This document shows positions 18,220 to 27,470 of a DNA stretch of 64,000 nt, one piece after another (within the stretch, counting starts at the first letter, position 1; each line of letters begins with the position of its first letter). The notes beneath the pieces were generated by a model. That model did no database searches. It was not told where the DNA came from and saw nothing but the letters and a program-made list of their open reading frames with translations. Source of the stretch: Mycobacterium sp. ACS4054 (lineage in GTDB: Bacteria; Actinomycetota; Actinomycetes; Mycobacteriales; Mycobacteriaceae); assembly GCF_001667275.1 (NCBI RefSeq), contig NZ_LZHV01000006.1, positions 1-64,000 of the forward strand, written 5' to 3'. The translations under genes and the position numbers were made by a program.

Positions 18220-19050
18220 TCAGACCACCCGCCGATACGAGTACCACTCGTCGCCGGCGGGCAGGCGGCGAATGAGCCGCTGCACCGCGCCACTGATGTC
18301 GCTGCGCGACCCCGGCGAAAGGATCTGGTAGCGGCGCTGGCCCGAGATGACGTTCTCCACGCAGACCCGGCCGGCCGGGGTGTCGATGATGGACACGGTC
18401 GAATCGCCGACCGCGATCCGCGCCATCTCGTCCGGCCCGACGCCGGCCTGCAGGCCGACGATGTGCGCGTGCGCCGAACGAGCGGGATCGGCGGCCATCG
18501 TGACGATCTGCATCTGGTCGACGTCGAGGTTCTGGCCGAGCAGGAACTCCTTCAGGCCGGCAGCGTCGCGCACCGAGGCCAGCAACTGCTCGGTATCGAG
18601 CGTGACCGGCTTCAGCGGCGCCACCTCCGCCACCCCGCACAGCCGCTCGACCTGGCCCACCACCAGGTCGCTGGCGCCGTTTTCGTTGCTCGCAGTACCG
18701 GCGGGATAGAGGCGCACCAAGTCTTCGTGGCGTTCCAGCACCACCCACCAGGAGGCGAATCGGCAGATCGCCGCCCGGGTGGCCTCGCGCCCGGGGACCG
18801 AGATGTTGATCAGGAGGCCCAAGTCGCGCCGCAACAGCACGGTGAGCCACTCGCGAATCATCGGGTCGGCGTTGCCGGCCTCGTCGAGCGCGCCCGCGGC
18901 CGTCAACTCGGCCGCCACCGGGTGGCGCAGCGCGCGTTCGGGGGTGTCGAGCCGCGGTATCAGCGGGCGCAGTCCGAGCTCGGGACAGGTCTGCTCCACC
19001 CCGCAGACCGCCTGCAGCACCCACAAGCCGTCGACCGTCGTTGTCAGCAT
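18220..19050 (-). CDS. espG2: EspG2, PE/PPE-specific cytosolic chaperone
   Basis: A 276-residue protein that matches Rv3889c in length and sequence (MLTTTVDGLWVLQAV at the start, LIRRLPAGDEWYSYRRVV at the end). EspG proteins bind the tip of PE-PPE heterodimers in the cytosol and deliver them to the ESX machine, so the expected client is PE36-PPE69 encoded a little upstream. ATG 19050 was chosen over an ATG 30 bp upstream because it matches the family N-terminus and has a GAGGAAA ribosome site. A strong hairpin separates it from esxC. Confidence 0.93.
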   Translation of the reverse strand: MLTTTVDGLWVLQAVCGVEQTCPELGLRPLIPRLDTPERALRHPVAAELTAAGALDEAGNADPMIREWLTVLLRRDLGLLINISVPGREATRAAICRFASWWVVLERHEDLVRLYPAGTASNENGASDLVVGQVERLCGVAEVAPLKPVTLDTEQLLASVRDAAGLKEFLLGQNLDVDQMQIVTMAADPARSAHAHIVGLQAGVGPDEMARIAVGDSTVSIIDTPAGRVCVENVISGQRRYQILSPGSRSDISGAVQRLIRRLPAGDEWYSYRRVV

Positions 19051-19077
19051 GTCGGTTTCCTCAGCGGGCAAGGGCGC

Positions 19078-19120
19078 CAAAGGTGGGGCATGGACGCGCG
19101 GCGCGCCTGCCCCACCTTTG
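19078..19120 (-). promoter_or_regulatory. Perfect 13-bp stem-loop between esxC and espG2
   Basis: CAAAGGTGGGGCA (19078-19090) and TGCCCCACCTTTG (19108-19120) are perfect inverted copies around a 17-nt GC-rich loop. It starts 9 nt after the esxC stop and ends 27 nt before the espG2 start. There is no T-tract, so it may be an mRNA-stabilising or processing element or a partial terminator that raises esxDC output over espG2. Confidence 0.6.
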
Positions 19121-19128
19121 CCTCGGAG

Positions 19129-19416
19129 TCAGAACAGGCCGGCGATGTGCTGGTCCGTGCTCAGGGCGCCGTCGAGCACGTGCGACGTGGTCTGCCCGTG
19201 CTGGCGGATCGTGTCGATGAGACCCTGCAGCCCCGACAACATCTGCGCCTGCGCTTCGAAGAAGCCCGACGCGCCATGGCCGGCGAAGAATTCCTGCAAC
19301 GCGTTCGTCCGGTTCGAGGTGTCATCGAAAATGCCCTGCAACTGGCCGGCGCGAGAAGCGACATCGGTGGCGAAGTCGGCGACGGCCCCCGGGTTGTAAG
19401 TGATTGGGTCGGACAT
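19129..19416 (-). CDS. esxC: EsxC, WXG100-family secreted protein of ESX-2
   Basis: A 95-residue protein, the same length as Rv3890c EsxC and closely similar (ITYNPGAVADFATDV, TNALQEFFAGHGASGFF, ending HIAGLF). The turn of the helical hairpin carries the FAGHGASGFF segment in place of a strict WxG, as in M. tuberculosis EsxC. It is expected to form a heterodimer with EsxD and be exported by ESX-2. AAAGGAAC precedes the ATG. It lies 52 bp after esxD. Confidence 0.95.
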   Translation of the reverse strand: MSDPITYNPGAVADFATDVASRAGQLQGIFDDTSNRTNALQEFFAGHGASGFFEAQAQMLSGLQGLIDTIRQHGQTTSHVLDGALSTDQHIAGLF

Positions 19417-19468
19417 AATTAAGTTCCTTTCAAAAACCGTTTATGGATTTACGAATGCGGCGCGGGAG

Positions 19469-19783
19469 TCAGGATCCGCCGTGACCGAATAGGGCGCTGA
19501 AAGCGTGCGAAGAATCCGCCTCGTGACCCTCCATCAGGGCGGCGGCCTGCTTGAGGCCCTCGGCCAGCCGGGTGCCGCCGTTCAAGACCTTGTTGAGGTC
19601 ATTTTGGACCTCGATGGCCGTCGCATGCGACGCGACCACCGCGTCACCGGACCATGTCGACGGGTTCATCACGTTTTCCTGATTTGCGACGTACCCCTGG
19701 CCGATACCAATCGCGTGTTCCATGTTCGCCTGGATGGCGTTGGACGTATCGCGAAGCATTTGCGGTGTCACCTTGATTGTCAC
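19469..19783 (-). CDS. esxD: EsxD, WXG100-family partner of EsxC
   Basis: A 104-residue homologue of Rv3891c EsxD (107 aa) with the WSG turn (NPSTWSGDAVVASH) and helical flanks characteristic of WXG100 proteins. It should pair with EsxC and be secreted as a heterodimer. The start is GTG at 19783, preceded by an excellent GGAGAAGGAG ribosome site, which points to high translation. It is the first gene of the esx pair, 105 bp downstream of PPE69. Confidence 0.95.
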   Translation of the reverse strand: MTIKVTPQMLRDTSNAIQANMEHAIGIGQGYVANQENVMNPSTWSGDAVVASHATAIEVQNDLNKVLNGGTRLAEGLKQAAALMEGHEADSSHAFSALFGHGGS

Positions 19784-19852
19784 TGAATTCTCCTTCTCCG
19801 GTTGGCCGCCCCCCGTAATGCCTGGGGCATGGAGCGAAGTGTATGGCGGCTA

Positions 19853-19858
19853 TTTATA
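19853..19858 (-). promoter_or_regulatory. Possible -10 element (TATAAA) for esxD-esxC
   Basis: In the 105-bp gap between PPE69 and esxD the minus strand reads TATAAA within an otherwise GC-rich stretch, about 70 nt before the esxD start. No good -35 is visible. It would let the esx pair be transcribed separately from PE36-PPE69. Confidence 0.3.
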
Positions 19859-19888
19859 CCTGTCGATTCACCCTTAGCCGGGCCGGCT

Positions 19889-21076
19889 TCACACCCGATC
19901 GTCGACAACCCGCACTGTCGCGGGCTGTTCGGATTTGTCTCGAGATCCGCGTTCTCCTCCCGCCCCATGCCCCACCGGCATGCCGCCCATCGGTGTACCG
20001 CCGCCGACCGTCGTGGTCTGCGGACGCATGGCCTCGGCGCCCAACGCCCCGCTGGGCCGCAACCCCACCGGCCGACCGCTGCCGGCCGGTTCGAACGCGC
20101 TGACCGGACGGGTGAAGCTGGTCGCGGGCATACCCCCGGCGCCCATGGCCGCGCCCCCGCCGCCCCCGGACGCGCTGACGGCCGACATCTCCGTCGCCGA
20201 GACCGCCGACACCCCGGGTGCCGCCCCGGCCATGGCGCCGGGGTTGGCGAACATGCCCATCATCGATTGCAGCGGCTGCATCATCTGCATCGGCGCCTGC
20301 ATCATCTGCATGGGCGCCTGCATCATCTGCATCGGCGCTTGCATCACCGACTGCAACGGCTCCATGAACGAGCCGGCCTGGCTCATGAAGTCCTGGCCGC
20401 CCGACGCCGCCTGACCGGCGCTCGATGTGCCCTGCTGCGCGCCCTGCAATGCGGAGCGCATGCCGTCCCCGGCCCCGACCTGGGCGGCCGACTCGGCCAC
20501 CGCCGAGGCCGCCTGAGCCGGTGCCGCCGGCGACGCGCCCAGGGTCGCGACGGGCGGGGCGATCGCGAGGCTCTCGGTCAGTGACGTGAGGATGGCGCCG
20601 TAGCTCGCCCCGACGGCGGAGTTGTTGGGCCACATCACCCCGAAGTACTGAACGTCGAGCGAGACGATGCGCGGGGTGAGCGCCCCGAGCACGATGGGGT
20701 TGATGCAGTTGTCGACGCCCCATTCGTCACGGTTGGCGATGCACTCGGGCGCGGGGCGCATCGAGCCGTACGCCATCTGATACGCGGAGACCGCGGTGGC
20801 GACGGTGGGCGGCTTCACGTCGACCCAGCCGGCCAGCCCGTGCAGCGCGGTGTTGAGCATCGTGACGTTTGCGACCGAAGCGACCGACCCGGCACCAAGC
20901 CACGATGCCGACGTCGTAGCGGTGTTGATCGCCGACGCGACACCTGAGGCGTGGTGGGTGGCTGCCAGAGCCATCCAGGCGGCCTGGTTGGCGAGGTGCG
21001 TGCCCACCCCGACGCCGCCCTTCAGCAGCAGATCGTTTTCCTCAGGCGTACGCGCGGCCCACCCCGGATCGGCCAT
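19889..21076 (-). CDS. PPE69: PPE69 (PPE protein of ESX-2)
   Basis: A 395-residue homologue of Rv3892c. It begins ADPGWAARTPEENDLLLKGG rather than with a strict PPE tripeptide, as the M. tuberculosis protein does. Residues 1-180 form the helical PPE domain with a WPNNSAVGASYG segment. From about residue 235 there is a Met/Gln/Pro repeat (MQAPMQM units), then a Gly/Ala-rich tail ending in the conserved SEQPATVRVVDDRV. It should heterodimerise with PE36, be chaperoned by EspG2 and be exported. It starts 15 bp after PE36. Confidence 0.93.
   Translation of the reverse strand: MADPGWAARTPEENDLLLKGGVGVGTHLANQAAWMALAATHHASGVASAINTATTSASWLGAGSVASVANVTMLNTALHGLAGWVDVKPPTVATAVSAYQMAYGSMRPAPECIANRDEWGVDNCINPIVLGALTPRIVSLDVQYFGVMWPNNSAVGASYGAILTSLTESLAIAPPVATLGASPAAPAQAASAVAESAAQVGAGDGMRSALQGAQQGTSSAGQAASGGQDFMSQAGSFMEPLQSVMQAPMQMMQAPMQMMQAPMQMMQPLQSMMGMFANPGAMAGAAPGVSAVSATEMSAVSASGGGGGAAMGAGGMPATSFTRPVSAFEPAGSGRPVGLRPSGALGAEAMRPQTTTVGGGTPMGGMPVGHGAGGERGSRDKSEQPATVRVVDDRV
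20277..20339 (-). repeat. Three tandem 21-bp units inside PPE69
   Basis: The unit TGCATCATCTGCATCGGCG plus two bases occurs three times in a row with one or two mismatches, encoding MQAPMQM heptads on the minus strand. A shorter, more degenerate run of this Met-Gln-Ala-Pro region is present in M. tuberculosis PPE69, so copy number may vary between strains. Confidence 0.75.
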
Positions 21077-21091
21077 GCGTACTTCCCCCTT

Positions 21092-21403
21092 TTAAGCGAT
21101 TCCGCTGGCCGCCAGCGCGGCCATGCGGGCGGCCTCCGTCGTCACGACGGTCGCCGAAGCCAGGCCCTGCGCCCCGGCGAACAGGCCGCGCTGCGCGGCG
21201 TGCTCGGACACCACGCCCAGATAGCTCGCGCCGCACGCGTTCAGGGCCGCCGCGAACATCGCCGAGTCGGGGTCACTGCCCATCGGCAGCGCACCGAGCA
21301 GGGCCGGCGCCGCCGCCGAAGCCGCCGCCTCGGTCTCGGCGCTGATGGCCGACTCCGCGCCTGCCGATGCCAGAACCGCCTCTGGCTGCATCGACATAGT
21401 CAT
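21092..21403 (-). CDS. PE36: PE36 (PE protein of ESX-2)
   Basis: A 103-residue homologue of Rv3893c: QPEAVLASAGAESAISAETE forms the first helix and ALNACGASYLGVVSEHAAQR the second. The strict PE dipeptide is QPE here. The ATG at 21403 was chosen because GGAGGGA lies 5-6 nt upstream and the N-terminus then matches the family; in-frame starts further upstream lack support. It is the first gene of the ESX-2 series in this genome. In M. tuberculosis eccC2 and eccB2 come before it; they are absent here. Confidence 0.9.
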   Translation of the reverse strand: MTMSMQPEAVLASAGAESAISAETEAAASAAAPALLGALPMGSDPDSAMFAAALNACGASYLGVVSEHAAQRGLFAGAQGLASATVVTTEAARMAALAASGIA

Positions 21404-21736
21404 GATTTCCCTCCGATTGCTCAGCGTCATAAGACGGGCTTGGCGCATCAGTCTAGTGCGGTTCGACCGTTCGTGTATTCACTCGCTTTCTCGCAAGGCC
21501 GGAGGCCGAAAATTCGGCGGCCGATCTGACCGCCGGTATTCCCGTTATCAGTCATCCGTCAAACAATCTCGTATGTCACTGCAGGCACACCGGTCACGCC
21601 GGCACCGGCCCGAACCGCCGATTCGCCTCGGTCATGCAAATGCGTGGCAGTAATCGGCAATCCGCCCATTGTTGGCGGTATTAGCGCGAATTCGGCCGAT
21701 CGCCGCAATTTCGCGAGCCGGAATAGCGGCCGAAAG
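21404..21736. promoter_or_regulatory. Upstream region of the ESX-2 series; eccC2/eccB2 missing
   Basis: 333 bp between PE36 and the 3' end of the kinase gene. It has no supported reading frame and no fragments of eccC2 or eccB2 that I can recognise. It should contain the PE36 promoter; a TAGACT (minus strand, 21450-21455) is a possible -10 without a clear -35. Confidence 0.4.
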
Positions 21737-23089
21737 CTACGCGGGGCCGCGCCCATCGCCGGCGAGGTTCAGCAGCAGCCGGGTGCCCCCCAACGGGCTG
21801 GTCTGCAACGCCGCCGTGCCACCGTGCAGCTCGGCCTGCTGCGCGACCAGCGCCAGGCCCAGTCCGGATCCCGACCGCGATGCCGTCGACCCCCGGGCGA
21901 AGCGCTCGAAGACCGAAGCGCGCTCCGACTCCGGGACGCCGGTTCCGTCGTCGTCGATCGCGATCTGGACGCCCTCGCTGGAGCTGCTGACGGTGAGCAG
22001 AATCTTCCCGGCGTTGCCGTGCTTGACCGCGTTGGCGATGGCGTTGTCGATCACCAGCCGCAACCCGGTGGGCAGCCCGACCATCAGCACCGTGGGCGAC
22101 GGCACCAGCGACACGTCCACCTCCGGATAGACCCGCAGCGCGTCGTGCGCCGCGCGGTCGAGGAGTTCGGTGATGTCGAACGGGACGAAATCGTCGACGG
22201 TGGTGAGCTCCCCCTGCGCCAGTCGCTCCAGCGCCGTCAGCGTCGCCTCGATGCGGCTCTGGGTGCGGATGACGTCGCCGATGACCTCGTCCCGCTGCTC
22301 GCGGGGCAGGTCCAGGGTGGAGAGCACCTCGAGGTTGGTGCGCATCGCCGTCAACGGGGTGCGCAGCTCGTGAGAGGCAACGGCCGCGAAGTCACGGGCC
22401 GACTCGAGCGCGGCCTTGGTGCGCTGCTGTTCGTTGCCGATGCGCGCGAGCATGCCCTCGACGGCCTCGGCGATCTCCACGGCCTCGCGCACCCCGCGCA
22501 CCTGAACCTCGTCGGGACTGGACTGGGCGTTGATGGCGCGGGCCTGCTGGGCCAGCAGCAGGAACGGGTTCACCATGATCAACGAGATCACCCAGCCGAC
22601 GACCACCGTGCCGCCGATGACGCTGGCGCAGATCAACAGCACCCGCAGATGCAGCTCGTTGATGCGGTGCTGGGCTTCGGCCAGCGGCGCGGCCAGCGCG
22701 ATCGAGGCGGGGCCGGCGGAGAACGTGCGGACGCGGTATTGCACCCCGTTGATGGTGGTGTTCGCGTATCCGTTGGGCAGCTTGGGCAGCACGATGTTGC
22801 TGGGCACCGAGACGGTCACGTCGCCGATGCGCGCGGTGCGGACCAGGTTGCCGTCGGGCATGGGCTGGTCGGGGCTGGCGTGCTCCACGTTGTTGAGCAG
22901 CGTGTTGATGTCGCCCAGGCTGCTGACTGAGTCGAGCCGGCGGTCCAGCTGGCTGTACTGATCGTTGGTGACACCGACCCACACCCAGGTGCCCAAGAGC
23001 ACGACGAGGGTGATCACCGACAGCGCCGCGACGACGACGATGGTGCGCAGCGACAACACCCGCATCGGCAGCTTTACGTGCGGTAACAC
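21737..23089 (-). CDS. PrrB-like sensor histidine kinase without an adjacent response regulator
   Basis: A 450-residue kinase closely resembling Rv0902c PrrB. It has a transmembrane helix near residues 17-40, a periplasmic sensor of about 110 residues, a second helix near 150-175, a HAMP-like linker and an H-box ASHELRTPLTAMRTNLEVLS. The ATP-binding motifs are N-box DNAIANAVKHG, G1 DDDGTGVPE and G2 GSGLGLALV. GTG 23089 was chosen because it gives the same N-terminal length as PrrB and AAGGAG lies upstream. PrrB is normally encoded next to prrA; here the neighbours are PE36 and a divergent TetR gene. It is either a second PrrB or an orphan kinase; its partner is unknown. Confidence 0.82.
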   Translation of the reverse strand: MLPHVKLPMRVLSLRTIVVVAALSVITLVVLLGTWVWVGVTNDQYSQLDRRLDSVSSLGDINTLLNNVEHASPDQPMPDGNLVRTARIGDVTVSVPSNIVLPKLPNGYANTTINGVQYRVRTFSAGPASIALAAPLAEAQHRINELHLRVLLICASVIGGTVVVGWVISLIMVNPFLLLAQQARAINAQSSPDEVQVRGVREAVEIAEAVEGMLARIGNEQQRTKAALESARDFAAVASHELRTPLTAMRTNLEVLSTLDLPREQRDEVIGDVIRTQSRIEATLTALERLAQGELTTVDDFVPFDITELLDRAAHDALRVYPEVDVSLVPSPTVLMVGLPTGLRLVIDNAIANAVKHGNAGKILLTVSSSSEGVQIAIDDDGTGVPESERASVFERFARGSTASRSGSGLGLALVAQQAELHGGTAALQTSPLGGTRLLLNLAGDGRGPA

Positions 23090-23277
23090 GCGGATGTCAC
23101 GCTCCTTAGTGCCGCTCGCGGCGCCGGGCCGGCGACGGTGTCGACGGCTGATCACAACCCTCACACCGATAACGGTTCGCCGCCTTCAGGCGTCGTGGCG
23201 TTTCGCAGAGAATGTAGCGCCAATCCTTCGGCTCGTGCCCGGCCGCCCCGCGACCTGCAACATTTGCCTCTGAGCTC

Positions 23278-23299
23278 GGTGAGTGAGTACTCTCTCACC
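23278..23299. promoter_or_regulatory. Near-perfect 22-bp palindrome: candidate TetR operator
   Basis: GGTGAGTGAGT (23278-23288) and ACTCTCTCACC (23289-23299) form an inverted repeat matching at 10 of 11 positions, directly before the TetR start codon. This size and position fit autorepression by the TetR protein encoded next. Confidence 0.6.
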
Positions 23300-23902
23300 A
23301 TGCTCGCCTCCGGACGCGACCGGCTGCTGGCCGAGGCGCTGAAGCTCTTCGCCGCCAAGGGCTACGCGGCGACCTCGGTCGCCGACATCCAGCGGGCATC
23401 CGGCCTGGCCCCCGGGTCGGGCGCGCTGTACAAGCACTTCGGCTCCAAGCGCGAGCTGCTCGAGGCCGCCGTCGCGCACCGGATCGACAGCATCGTGGCG
23501 GCGCGCGAGCAATACGACGCGGGGCAGCCGGGCAGCGTCGAGCAGGCGGTCCGCACCGCCGGCCAATTGATCTGGAGCAACTTCAAAGAAAGCGAAGATC
23601 TGCTCAAGGTGATGCTGCGCGAACCCGACGAGCTCGGCGACCTCGACGAGAAGACGTGGCAGGTGATCACCGACAACGCCTATCAACGCTTCGCCGACGA
23701 GTTGGCGGCGTCCAACCGTTCCGGCCGCACGGCCATCCCCGATCCGGAGGCGGCCGCGGCCGTCGCGATCGGATCGTTGTCCTACGCCGCGACGCTGCAG
23801 GCGCTGACCGGCCGGCTGCCCGGCAACATCGACGAAGACCGCTACTTCGAGGCGTGGGTCAACCAAACGGTCAGCGTCCTCTCGCAATACGGAACCCGTT
23901 GA
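23300..23902 (+). CDS. TetR-family transcriptional regulator
   Basis: A 200-residue protein with an N-terminal HTH (residues 5-50: LAEALKLFAAKGYAATSVADIQRASG, then GALYKHFGSKRELLEAA) and a helical ligand domain. I chose ATG 23300, just after a 22-bp palindrome, rather than the GTG at 23138, whose extra 54 residues look non-coding. It lies 27 bp upstream of an acyl-CoA dehydrogenase gene, so it probably controls that gene in response to an acyl-CoA or fatty-acid ligand (inference). It is divergent from the kinase gene across about 210 bp. Confidence 0.85.
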   Translation: MLASGRDRLLAEALKLFAAKGYAATSVADIQRASGLAPGSGALYKHFGSKRELLEAAVAHRIDSIVAAREQYDAGQPGSVEQAVRTAGQLIWSNFKESEDLLKVMLREPDELGDLDEKTWQVITDNAYQRFADELAASNRSGRTAIPDPEAAAAVAIGSLSYAATLQALTGRLPGNIDEDRYFEAWVNQTVSVLSQYGTR

Positions 23903-23929
23903 GCACAACAACCATTCAGGAGTGAAGCC

Positions 23930-25141
<1,212 letters not shown>

Positions 25142-25192
25142 CGGCCGCATCCCGCGGCCCGTGCCGCGGCGGGCACCAGACATGATGGCCGG

Positions 25193-26410
25193 ATGACCAC
25201 CGAGATCCGGATCCTCGACAGCGAAGCGGACCTGCTCGCCGCGGCCAACGTGTTTCGGGTCGCCATGATCGGGTTCCCGCCGCTGCCGGACCTGCCGGCC
25301 GGCCGGATCACCGAGCTGCTCGAGCCCGGCCGCACCGTCGGCGCGTTCGTGGGCGGCCAGCTGGTGGGCACCGCGGACGCCGTGACGAGCCGAATGACGC
25401 TGCCCGGCGGGGCGGTGGTGGGGCACGCCGCCGTCACGCACATCGGTGTGCTGCCGTCGTTCACCCGGCGCGGCGTAGCCACCGAGCTGATCCGTCATCA
25501 GCTGAGCGACATCGCCGCCCGCGGTGAGGTGGTCGCCTCGTTGCGGGCATCGGAGGCGACGATCTACGGCCGATACGGCTATGGCGTCGCCAGCTCGTCG
25601 CAGACGGTGGAGGTGCACACCGCGCGGGCGGCGCTGCGCCGCGACGTCGGGGACGGCGGCCCGGTGCGGTTGGTCGACCCGGCGGACGCCTGGGATTTGC
25701 TGCCCCGGATCTACGCCGAGAACCGTCCGACGCGCCCGGGCACCATCGACCGGCCCGACGCGTGGTGGCAAGGTCTGCGGCTACGCACCGAAATGTCGCC
25801 GCAGCCTTCGTATGTCGCGGTGCACGGGGCGCCGGGGTCCGAATCGGGGTTCGCCCGCTACCGACCCGTCGACACCGACAGGTGGTTCGTCAGCGACCAG
25901 CGCACCATCGCGGTGGAGGACTTCTTCGCCCCCACCGCCGAGGCTTACCTCGGACTGCTGCGGTTCCTGCTCGGGCTCGATCTCATTGACCGCGTGGTCT
26001 TTTGGATGCTGCCGTTGGACGACCCGCTGCCCGGGCTGCTGGCCGATCGGGGGGCGGCGCGGGTCACCGCGGTGCACGACGAGACTTGGCTGCGCGTCAT
26101 CGACGCGCCGCGGGCCCTGGCGGCGCGTCGCTACGGCGACGGCGACGCGGTCACCATCGCGCTGAATGATTCTCAGCTGCAACATAATTCGTGCAGCTTT
26201 GTGATCACGCCGGACGGCGCCGGGCCGACCGAAGAACCCGCGCAGTTGCGGGTCGACGCCGAGGGGCTGGGTGCGGTCCTGCTCGGCGGCACGACGTGGC
26301 GCGACCTCGCCGTCGCAGAGCTTGCCCGCGCCGACGACCCGGCCGCGATCGCCGCGGCCGACCGCCTGTTCGCGGTGGCACAGGCGCCCCACGCCGGGTT
26401 CTTCTTCTAG
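25193..26410 (+). CDS. Eis-family GNAT N-acetyltransferase
   Basis: A 405-residue protein with the three-part Eis layout: an N-terminal GNAT domain (IGVLPSFTRRGVATELIRHQL acetyl-CoA loop, then LRASEATIYGRYGYGVAS), a second GNAT-like fold and an SCP2-like C-terminal domain ending in aromatic residues (AGFFF), whose terminal carboxylate is catalytic in Eis. Eis enzymes acetylate amines on proteins and aminoglycosides. It resembles but is clearly divergent from Rv2416c, so it is a paralogue of unknown substrate. It is 51 bp after the acyl-CoA dehydrogenase and 21 bp before an FAD oxidoreductase, so probably in one operon. Confidence 0.85.
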   Translation: MTTEIRILDSEADLLAAANVFRVAMIGFPPLPDLPAGRITELLEPGRTVGAFVGGQLVGTADAVTSRMTLPGGAVVGHAAVTHIGVLPSFTRRGVATELIRHQLSDIAARGEVVASLRASEATIYGRYGYGVASSSQTVEVHTARAALRRDVGDGGPVRLVDPADAWDLLPRIYAENRPTRPGTIDRPDAWWQGLRLRTEMSPQPSYVAVHGAPGSESGFARYRPVDTDRWFVSDQRTIAVEDFFAPTAEAYLGLLRFLLGLDLIDRVVFWMLPLDDPLPGLLADRGAARVTAVHDETWLRVIDAPRALAARRYGDGDAVTIALNDSQLQHNSCSFVITPDGAGPTEEPAQLRVDAEGLGAVLLGGTTWRDLAVAELARADDPAAIAAADRLFAVAQAPHAGFFF

Positions 26411-26431
26411 CCGCGCGGGTATGCGGGTCGC

Positions 26432-27379
26432 GTGATCGTCATCGTCGGCGCGGGGGTGTGTGGGCTGGCCGCCGCCTACGAGCTGGCGCGGCGCGGGGAG
26501 CCCGCGATCGTGCTGGAGCGCGGGCGCCCATTCGGTGAGCAATCCACCGGGTTGGCCCGTATCTTCCGGATCGCGCACCGACGCCCGGCGCTGTGCCGCC
26601 TCGCCCTGCGGGCCCGCGCCGGCTGGCAGCGCTGGGAGACCGAACTCGGTGCGGGCCGGTTGCTGGGCTCGGAGGGATTCATCACCGCCGGCGCCTGCGA
26701 GGAGACCGCGGAGGCGATGACGGAGGCCGGGGCGGCGTTCCACTGGCTGGACCGGGCCGATATCGCCGCGCGCATTCCTTTCGCCGCCGCGCCCTGGGAG
26801 TCAGGCGTGCTGGACCCCCTCGGGGGCAGCCTGCGCATCCGCCGGGCGTTGTCCGCGTTGGCGCTGCGGGTCGAGGTGCGCCGCGACGAGGTCGTGTCGG
26901 TCGCCGACGACGGCGCGACGACGCTCGCCGACGGCACCGTGCTGCGGGGCGATCGCGTGCTGGTCTGCGCCGGTGTGCAAACCCCCGCGCTCTTCGGCCC
27001 GCTCGGTGTCGACTTCGCGCCGCACACCCGATTCACCTACGAGGGCGCCGATGCGACCGGGGCGGTGTGCCTGTCGGCGCCCGAGGGCTACGGGCTGCCG
27101 CTCGGCAGCACGGGCCGCTGGGCCTTCGGGCAGGAGGCACCGGATCCCGCGACGGTCCGCGCGTTGTTTCCCACGCTTTCCCCGGTGGACCGGGTGGACT
27201 GCGTGACCGTTCGCGCGCCGTGGCTGGACGCGGGCGGCGACGGCTGGACGGTGGCGCGGCGCGGGCGCGTTCTCGCGTTCGTCGGCGCCAACCTGATGAA
27301 GTTCGGCCCGCTGTTGGGTGAGCTGCTCGCGCGCGCGGCCCTCAGCGATGAGACGCCGGTCGAGCTGGTGTTGAACTAG
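26432..27379 (+). CDS. FAD-dependent oxidoreductase (DAO/glycine oxidase-like)
   Basis: A 315-residue protein opening with the dinucleotide-binding motif IVIVGAGVCGLAAAYELARRG and ending in a region typical of D-amino-acid-oxidase-fold enzymes (FVGANLMKFGPLLGELLARA). The family oxidises amines or amino acids with FAD; the substrate is not evident. The start is GTG, 21 bp after the Eis-like gene. The C-terminal end is compact relative to sarcosine oxidase relatives (about 380 aa). Confidence 0.8.
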   Translation: MIVIVGAGVCGLAAAYELARRGEPAIVLERGRPFGEQSTGLARIFRIAHRRPALCRLALRARAGWQRWETELGAGRLLGSEGFITAGACEETAEAMTEAGAAFHWLDRADIAARIPFAAAPWESGVLDPLGGSLRIRRALSALALRVEVRRDEVVSVADDGATTLADGTVLRGDRVLVCAGVQTPALFGPLGVDFAPHTRFTYEGADATGAVCLSAPEGYGLPLGSTGRWAFGQEAPDPATVRALFPTLSPVDRVDCVTVRAPWLDAGGDGWTVARRGRVLAFVGANLMKFGPLLGELLARAALSDETPVELVLN

Positions 27380-27470
27380 TTGCGGCGCAGGGTTACTCGA
27401 TGCGACGCTGATGCCGCCGACGAGTAAAGCCTTGGCGCGCAACCGCTTCGGTGCGGGCCGGCGGGCGCCG

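Noticed and set aside
20277..20339. A possible CRISPR-like array
   Set aside because: The units are contiguous, in frame and lack spacers; it is a coding tandem repeat in PPE69.
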